Assembly (NCBI GenBank): GCA_963800275.1
Contig: CAWDAI010000007.1
Coordinates: 124,001 to 188,000, forward strand
Origin: JAFMJV01 sp963800275
GTDB lineage: Bacteria > Chloroflexota > Limnocylindria > Limnocylindrales > CSP1-4
Direction: 5' to 3'
DNA: 64,000 nucleotides
The position numbers and the translations under genes are program-made. Under the pieces are notes generated by a model that searched no databases, was not told where the DNA came from, and saw only the letters and a list, made by a program, of their open reading frames with translations. The first letter of the stretch is position 1. Every line of letters starts with the position of its first letter. Positions 59,383 through 64,000 of this stretch are shown piece by piece.

Positions 59383-60348
59383 ATGAATGCCCTCAAGCCG
59401 ACGAAAGAGGAGCTCCGTCTGCTGGTGAAGGTCGCACGCATGTACTACGAGGAGGGGCTCAACCAGGACGCCATCACCGGGCGCCTGGCCCTGTCCCGCT
59501 CGAAGGTCTCGCGACTGATGGCGCAGGCCCGGGAGACGGGTATCGTGCAGATCAGCGTGGTCGAGCCGGACGACCTGTTCCTCGACGTCGAGAGCCGGCT
59601 GGAAGAGCGCTTCGGCTTGCAGGAGGCGCTGGTCGTCGAGTCGAGCCACACCGACACCCAGGCCCAGGTCAGTCGAGCCGTGGGCAACGCCGCCGCGGCC
59701 TATCTCATCCGCGCCATCTCCAGTCGCAGCACCATCGGCATGTGCTGGGGCGACACGCTCCACCACATGGTCTCCGGCCTGACGCCGCAGCGCTTCCCCA
59801 ACGCCCAGGTGGTCCAGATGATCGGCGGCATCGGCCAGCCAGACTCGGAGATCCACGCCACCGAGCTCTGCCGCAGCATGGCCCGCTCACTGGGGTGCCG
59901 GCTCACGCTGCTGCCCGTGCCGGGGATCGTGGCCGACCAGCGCACGCGAGAGGCGCTCCTGTCTGACGTCCACGTGAGCCGCGCGGTGGACGCCTTCGAC
60001 GATCTCGACATCGCCTTCGTGGGCATCGGCGCGCCGACCACCGACTCGGTGACCATGCGAGACGGCTCCATCATCAGTCGCGCCGAGCTCGACGAGCTGC
60101 TGCGCAAGGGCACCGTCGGCGACATCGCCCTGCGCTACTACGACGCCGACGGCATCTGCATCGAGTCGGAGATCAACGACCGCATCATCGGCATGACCCT
60201 CGAGCAGATCAAGCAGGTGCCCAAGGTGGTCGGCGTGTCGGGCGGTCCCCAGAAGCCGGCGGCTATCCGGGCCGCGCTCATGGGTCGGATCGTCAAGGTG
60301 CTCATCACCGACTCGGTCACGGCCGCCAAGCTGCTGGACGACGCGTGA
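59383..60348 (+). CDS. SorC/DeoR-type sugar-binding transcriptional regulator
   Basis: This 321-residue regulator has an N-terminal helix-turn-helix (LNQDAITGRLALSRSKVSRLMAQA near 26-49) and a SorC effector domain: GMCWGDTLHHM near 119, VQMIGGIG near 145, FVGIGAPTTD near 215, and the late GGPQKPAAIRAAL near 288. SorC members are released or activated by a phosphorylated sugar. No good Shine-Dalgarno lies before the ATG at 59383; AGGAG at 59362 is too far, so translation may be weak or leaderless. It most likely binds the two operator pairs and senses a pathway intermediate. Confidence 0.92.
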   Translation: MNALKPTKEELRLLVKVARMYYEEGLNQDAITGRLALSRSKVSRLMAQARETGIVQISVVEPDDLFLDVESRLEERFGLQEALVVESSHTDTQAQVSRAVGNAAAAYLIRAISSRSTIGMCWGDTLHHMVSGLTPQRFPNAQVVQMIGGIGQPDSEIHATELCRSMARSLGCRLTLLPVPGIVADQRTREALLSDVHVSRAVDAFDDLDIAFVGIGAPTTDSVTMRDGSIISRAELDELLRKGTVGDIALRYYDADGICIESEINDRIIGMTLEQIKQVPKVVGVSGGPQKPAAIRAALMGRIVKVLITDSVTAAKLLDDA

Positions 60349-60956
60349 TGGACGACGCTGCGATCCGCAGCCTGGGCACGGCGGTCATCGAGCGGGAGGC
60401 GGCCGCCGTGGCTAGCCTGGCCGGCCAGCTCGACGAGTCCTTCCCGGCTGCGGTGCGCACGCTGCTGGCGTGCGAAGGCAAGGTCCTCGTCTCGGGCTCG
60501 GGCACCTCGCACGCCGTGGCCTTGCGCTTCGCCCACCTGCTCAGCTGCGTGGGCACACCCGCTCTCTTCCTGCACCCGGGTGACAGCCAGCACGGCGCAT
60601 CGGGGGCGGTCGCCGAGGGTGACGTCTGGATCGGCCTCTCCAAGGGCGGTGAGACCGGCGAGGTCATCTTCCTCGCCGGGATCGCCCGCAAGCGCGGCGC
60701 GACCGTCATGGCCATCACCGAGCGGCCCGACTCCAGCCTGGGCCGGCTGGCCGACCTGGTCCTCCGCATCACGGCTCCGGCCGACGTCGATCCCTTCGGC
60801 ATGGTGGCCACCGGCAGCTCGCTCTTCGGCGCGGCCTTCTGCGACGCCATCTGCGTGGCGCTGCTGGAGCTGCGCGGCTACTCCGTCGATGACTTCGGCG
60901 AGACCCATCCTGGCGGCGCCGTGGGCCACAAGATCAGGGGAGCGGACGGCCGATGA
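60348..60956 (+). CDS. SIS-domain sugar-phosphate isomerase-like protein
   Basis: This 202-residue protein has a single SIS domain with VSGSGTSHAVALRFAHLL near 48-65, LSKGGETGEVI near 96-106, and ITAPADVDPFGMVATGSSL near 140. The ending THPGGAVGHKI is typical of KpsF/GutQ-type arabinose-5-phosphate isomerases, but the CBS pair of those enzymes is absent. The ATG overlaps the regulator stop (TGATG), and the next gene overlaps by 4 bp. It may isomerise an aldose-phosphate and ketose-phosphate pair. Confidence 0.85.
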   Translation: MDDAAIRSLGTAVIEREAAAVASLAGQLDESFPAAVRTLLACEGKVLVSGSGTSHAVALRFAHLLSCVGTPALFLHPGDSQHGASGAVAEGDVWIGLSKGGETGEVIFLAGIARKRGATVMAITERPDSSLGRLADLVLRITAPADVDPFGMVATGSSLFGAAFCDAICVALLELRGYSVDDFGETHPGGAVGHKIRGADGR

Positions 60957-62014
60957 AAGCTGCCCGGCTGACCGGACCCGAGACCGTCGAGCTGGTGGAC
61001 CTGCCCGTGCCGGCGTGCCCGTCCGATGGTGTGCTCCTGGCCGTCAAGGCTTGCGGCGTGTGCGGCTCGGACCTGCGGCGCTGGAAGGAAGGCCCCGCTG
61101 GCGGTGGCATCACCGTGCCCGGCCACGAGTTCGCGGGCGAGGTCGTGGAGGTCGGGTCGGACGTCAGCGACTACGCCGTGGGCGACCACCTCGCGGTCGC
61201 GCCCGACGTGCACTGTCTCAAGTGCTGGTACTGCAGCGTGGGGCTCTACAACCTCTGCGACGACATGACCATGATCGGTATCACGCCCGGCTTCATGGGC
61301 GGGCTGGCGGAGTACTGCCTGCTGCCGGCGCACGCGCTCGCGGGCGGCACCATCCACAAGATGCCGACCTCGCTGAGCTGGACCCAGGGAGCCCTGGGCG
61401 AGCCGCTCAGCTCGGTGCAGGCCTGTCATGCCGACATCGGCACCTCCCTCGGTGACACGGTGCTGGTGATGGGCGCCGGACCGATCGGCTGCCTGCACAC
61501 GGCCATCGCCCACCTGCGGGGCGCCCGCGTGATCCTGAGCGAGCCCAACGAGCTGCGCCGCAAGATGGCCGCGCCCTTCGAGCCGGAACTCGTGCTCGAT
61601 CCCTTCAGCCAGGACGTGGTGGCCGAGGTCAAGGCCTTCACCGACGGCCGCGGCGCCGACAGCGCCATCTGCGCCAATCCGGTCGCGGCCACGCACCAGC
61701 AGGCCGTCGCGGCCGTGCGCAAGAAGGGCACCGTGGTCCTCTTCGGCGGCCTGCCCAAGGCGGCCCCCACCACCGAGCTCGACGCCAACCGCATCCACTA
61801 CGACGAGATCCGGGTGGTGGGCTCGTTCAGCTATCACCCCGACTATCACCGGCGGGCGCTGCAGCTCCTCGAGCGCGGCCAGATCGCGCCGGAACGGATC
61901 GTCACCCACACCTTCCCGCTCGACGAGATCGAGCAGGTCTTCCGCACCGTGGCCGCGGGCGAGGCGCTCAAGGTGATGGTCCGCATCGAGCAGGAAGGAT
62001 GGACTCGGGCATGA
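60953..62014 (+). CDS. Zinc-dependent alcohol dehydrogenase (polyol/threonine type)
   Basis: This 353-residue medium-chain dehydrogenase has the catalytic zinc motif CGVCGSDLRR near 34-43, GHEFAGEV near 58-65, four structural-zinc cysteines in CLKCWYCSVGLYNLC near 84-98, and the NAD motif VMGAGPIGCLH near 170-180. It is intact, unlike the two disrupted zinc dehydrogenases at 22-24 kb. It would oxidise a secondary alcohol of a polyol or sugar. Gene overlaps on both sides place it firmly in this operon. Confidence 0.92.
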   Translation: MKAARLTGPETVELVDLPVPACPSDGVLLAVKACGVCGSDLRRWKEGPAGGGITVPGHEFAGEVVEVGSDVSDYAVGDHLAVAPDVHCLKCWYCSVGLYNLCDDMTMIGITPGFMGGLAEYCLLPAHALAGGTIHKMPTSLSWTQGALGEPLSSVQACHADIGTSLGDTVLVMGAGPIGCLHTAIAHLRGARVILSEPNELRRKMAAPFEPELVLDPFSQDVVAEVKAFTDGRGADSAICANPVAATHQQAVAAVRKKGTVVLFGGLPKAAPTTELDANRIHYDEIRVVGSFSYHPDYHRRALQLLERGQIAPERIVTHTFPLDEIEQVFRTVAAGEALKVMVRIEQEGWTRA

Positions 62015-63357
62015 TCGGATTGAACGCCGAGCTGCAGCAGCGTGAGGCCGCGGGCAAGCCGGTGCGCGTGGGCCTCGTCGGTGCCGGCCAGATGGGCACC
62101 GACGTCGTGGCCACCGCTCACGAGATGGTCGGCCTGCGGGTCGTGGTCACCGCGGATCTCGACCTCGAGCGCGCTCGCGACGCCTATCGCATCGGACTGG
62201 TGGAAGGCGAGGTCGTGGTGGCCGAGACCGCGGCCGAGGCTGACGCCGCCGTGGAGGCCGGGCACAACGTGGCCGTCGCCGACTACCGCATCGTGACCGA
62301 CATGCGCAGCGTGGATGTGATGCTCGAATCCACCGGCGTGCCCGAGGTCGGCACCCGCGCCGCCCTGCGGGCCGCACGCAACGGCCAGGACCTGGCCATG
62401 ATGAACGTGGAGACGGACATCACCGTGGGCCCGCTGCTCCACTGGTACGCGCGGCAGAAGGGCGTGCTCTACGCGCTTGCGGCCGGTGACGAGCCAGCCG
62501 CCTGCAAGGAGCTGTACGACCTGGCCCAGTCGATGGGCTTCACCATCGTGGCCGCGGGCAAGGGCAAGAACAACCCGCTGGACCGTCACTCCACCCCGGC
62601 CGATCCGGCCGTGCAGGCCGAGGCCGCCCGGCGGGGCCTCTCGCCCAACATGCTCGTCGAGTTCGTGGACGGCTCCAAGACGATGATCGAGATGGCCGCC
62701 GTCTCCAACGCCACGGGGCTGGTGCCCGACATCCGCGGCATGCACGGACCGAGGACCGATCGCGATCACCTCCACGAGGTCTTCCGCCTGCAAGCCGAGG
62801 GCGGGCTGCTGGGCCGGATGGGCGTGGTCGACTACGGCATCGGGGCGGTCGCCCCGGGCGTGTTCCTCATCGTCCACACCGACCACCCTCGCCTGCGCGA
62901 AGCGATGGTCCTGCGCGACATGGGCGATGGCCCCTACTACACGCTCTTCCGGCCCTTCCACCTGTGCAGCATCGAGGTGCCCCTGACCTGCGCCATGCTC
63001 GCCATCCGGCGCCAGTCGAACATGGTCCCGCTCGATAGGCTGACCTCGGAGGTCTTCGCGGTGGCCAAGCGGGACCTGGTCGCGGGCGACACGCTCGACG
63101 CCATCGGCGGCACCGCCTACTACAGCCTCATCGACACCTACGAGACCGCGGCGGCTGAGGGGCTGGTGCCCATCGGTCTGGCCAACGGCGCGAAGGTCGT
63201 GCGCTCGGTCCCGCTGGACAGCCCCATCACGTTCGCGGACGTCGAGGTCAAATCATCCACCGTCTATAGCCTGCGGCAGCTGCAGGACCGTTGGTCGCAG
63301 GGGGCGATCACCGAGTCCGAGCTGCTGGCCGCGGTCGACCGACTGGCAAGCGACTAA
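62011..63357 (+). CDS. Homoserine-dehydrogenase-like SAF-domain oxidoreductase, paralog 2
   Basis: This 448-residue protein (ATG 62011 in an ATGA overlap; AGGAAGG lies 12 bp upstream, and an in-frame ATG at 61999 is too close to it) has GLVGAGQMGTD near 24, MMNVETDITVG near 130-140, GKGKNNPLD near 186, and NATGLVPDIRGMHGP near 234. The C-terminal SAF-type domain follows. It aligns along its length with paralog 1 but differs around the active-site regions (GKGKNNVIDL versus GKGKNNPLDR). Two different copies in one operon suggest successive steps or two substrates. Confidence 0.85.
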   Translation: MIGLNAELQQREAAGKPVRVGLVGAGQMGTDVVATAHEMVGLRVVVTADLDLERARDAYRIGLVEGEVVVAETAAEADAAVEAGHNVAVADYRIVTDMRSVDVMLESTGVPEVGTRAALRAARNGQDLAMMNVETDITVGPLLHWYARQKGVLYALAAGDEPAACKELYDLAQSMGFTIVAAGKGKNNPLDRHSTPADPAVQAEAARRGLSPNMLVEFVDGSKTMIEMAAVSNATGLVPDIRGMHGPRTDRDHLHEVFRLQAEGGLLGRMGVVDYGIGAVAPGVFLIVHTDHPRLREAMVLRDMGDGPYYTLFRPFHLCSIEVPLTCAMLAIRRQSNMVPLDRLTSEVFAVAKRDLVAGDTLDAIGGTAYYSLIDTYETAAAEGLVPIGLANGAKVVRSVPLDSPITFADVEVKSSTVYSLRQLQDRWSQGAITESELLAAVDRLASD

Positions 63358-63386
63358 AGGGGCGCAGGCCCAAGGAGGAGAAGGAT

Positions 63387-64000
63387 ATGGCACGAGCCAC
63401 ACTGGGAGTGATCGTCGGCAACCGCGATTTCTTCCCGGACGCACTGGTGACAGAGGCACGAGCCGACGTGAAGGCGCTCTTCGACGAGATGGACCTCGAG
63501 CCCGTCTGGGTCGACCCGGAGGCCACCAAGCTCGGTGGCATCGAGACGCGCGCCGAGGCCAAGGTCTGCGCCGAGCTCTTCGACCAGCGCCGGAAGGACA
63601 TCGAGGGCGTGGTGGTGATCCTGCCCAACTTCGGCGACGAGAAGGGCGTGGCCGACACCATGCGCCTGTCCGGGCTGGACGTGCCGGTGCTGCTGCAGGC
63701 CTATCCCGACGACGTCACGGCCTTCTCCCTGGATCGTCGGCGCGACGCGTTCTGCGGCAAGATCTCCGTCTCCAACGACCTGCGCCAGTACGGCATCAAG
63801 TTCTCCCTCACCGAGAACCACACGACCCCCGTCGACAGCGCCGCGTTCCGCGCCGACCTCGACAAGTTCGTGCGCGTGTGCAAGACGGCCAACGGCATGA
63901 AGCACGCTCGCCTCGGCGCCATCGGCACCCGGCCGGACGCGTTCAAGACCGTGCGCTACAGCGAGAAGCTGCTCGAAGCCAGCGGCATCTCGGTCAGCGT
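63387..64000 (+). CDS. Fucose/arabinose-isomerase-like protein, cut by window end
   Basis: AAGGAGGAG precedes an ATG at 63387 that opens a frame still running at the window end, giving about 204 residues. MARATLGVIVGNRDFFPDAL, then the VVVILPNFGDEKG segment near residue 75 and LLQAYPDD near 108, resemble the N-terminal domain of L-fucose/L-arabinose isomerase-like proteins (COG2407 group). These interconvert aldoses and ketoses with a divalent metal; the catalytic residues lie beyond the window. It follows paralog 2 by 29 bp. Confidence 0.75.
   Translation, partial: MARATLGVIVGNRDFFPDALVTEARADVKALFDEMDLEPVWVDPEATKLGGIETRAEAKVCAELFDQRRKDIEGVVVILPNFGDEKGVADTMRLSGLDVPVLLQAYPDDVTAFSLDRRRDAFCGKISVSNDLRQYGIKFSLTENHTTPVDSAAFRADLDKFVRVCKTANGMKHARLGAIGTRPDAFKTVRYSEKLLEASGISVS

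Noticed and set aside
1..64000. tRNA, rRNA, CRISPR arrays, transposases, phage or plasmid genes
   Set aside because: None was recognised on either strand by reading. A tRNAscan or CRISPR tool was not available, so small tRNAs could be missed.

Overview
The window is GC-rich bacterial chromosome, gene-dense, with short intergenic gaps, many 4-bp ATGA/GTGA/TTGA overlaps and several GTG/TTG starts. An F420-type luciferase-like oxidoreductase, a mycothiol-style maleylpyruvate-isomerase-family protein, an E. coli-type MetA next to MetY, and many sugar ABC/dehydrogenase genes fit a terrestrial or freshwater Chloroflexota (Limnocylindria-like) or an actinobacterium-like lineage. This placement is inference. 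I found no rRNA, tRNA, CRISPR array, transposase, phage gene or origin.

Region by region: 0.1-4.7 kb holds a Nudix hydrolase (RppH-like) and a ferric-type ABC importer (binding protein, fused double permease, ATPase) with a strong hairpin after the binding-protein gene. 4.9-7.3 kb is a metA-metY methionine pair. 7.4-16 kb is a minus-strand run: a fused glycolate/lactate-type FAD + Fe-S oxidoreductase, an MscS channel, a secreted protein, an LLM oxidoreductase, a DHA2 drug exporter and an aldo/keto reductase. 16.2-19.6 kb has a META-domain/coiled-coil secreted protein, a HAD phosphatase and an anaerobic sulfatase-maturase-type radical SAM enzyme with a SEC-C tail.

19.8-33.6 kb is a polyol/sugar-alcohol utilisation locus. 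A minus-strand operon (binding protein, two permeases, two zinc alcohol dehydrogenases, SDR, aldo/keto reductase) diverges from mannitol dehydrogenase, a DeoR repressor and an inositol-monophosphatase-family gene. An aminoglycoside-phosphotransferase-like kinase and a xylulokinase follow. The likely chemistry is uptake of a polyol, oxidation to a ketose and phosphorylation. Eight frame disruptions crowd into 22.1-24.0 kb (both zinc dehydrogenases and the tail of the second permease), and a ninth lies at about 31.29 kb. They look more like uncorrected read insertions than ordinary decay.

34.1-37.2 kb is a compact flavin electron-transfer operon: a ferric-reductase-like transmembrane flavoprotein, an exported protein with two FMN-attachment motifs, and the ApbE flavin transferase. 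37.2-43.6 kb has an MDMPI-family protein, an aminotransferase, a threonine/serine dehydratase-like enzyme, a DUF2254 membrane protein and NhaA. 43.7-50.5 kb is a signalling and stress patch: an OmpR-type regulator with a degenerate kinase, a large PAS/GAF histidine kinase, several tiny stress proteins (KGG-like, DUF1328, CsbD), then YihY and an AI-2E-family transporter. 51.9-55.7 kb has a CoA-disulfide-reductase/rhodanese fusion, a family-2 glycosyltransferase and a Bcr/CflA exporter.

55.8-64.0 kb is the most novel part. It is a plus-strand catabolic operon with an FGGY kinase, two paralogous homoserine-dehydrogenase-like SAF-domain oxidoreductases (COG4091 type), a VOC protein, a SorC-type regulator, a SIS-domain isomerase, a zinc dehydrogenase and the start of a fucose/arabinose-isomerase-like gene. 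Two promoters in this operon, ahead of the kinase and ahead of the regulator, carry the same layout: a TTGACG -35, a TA-G-T -10, and two tandem 14-bp operators exactly 18 bp apart. This defines a probable autoregulated regulon for a substrate I cannot name from sequence.
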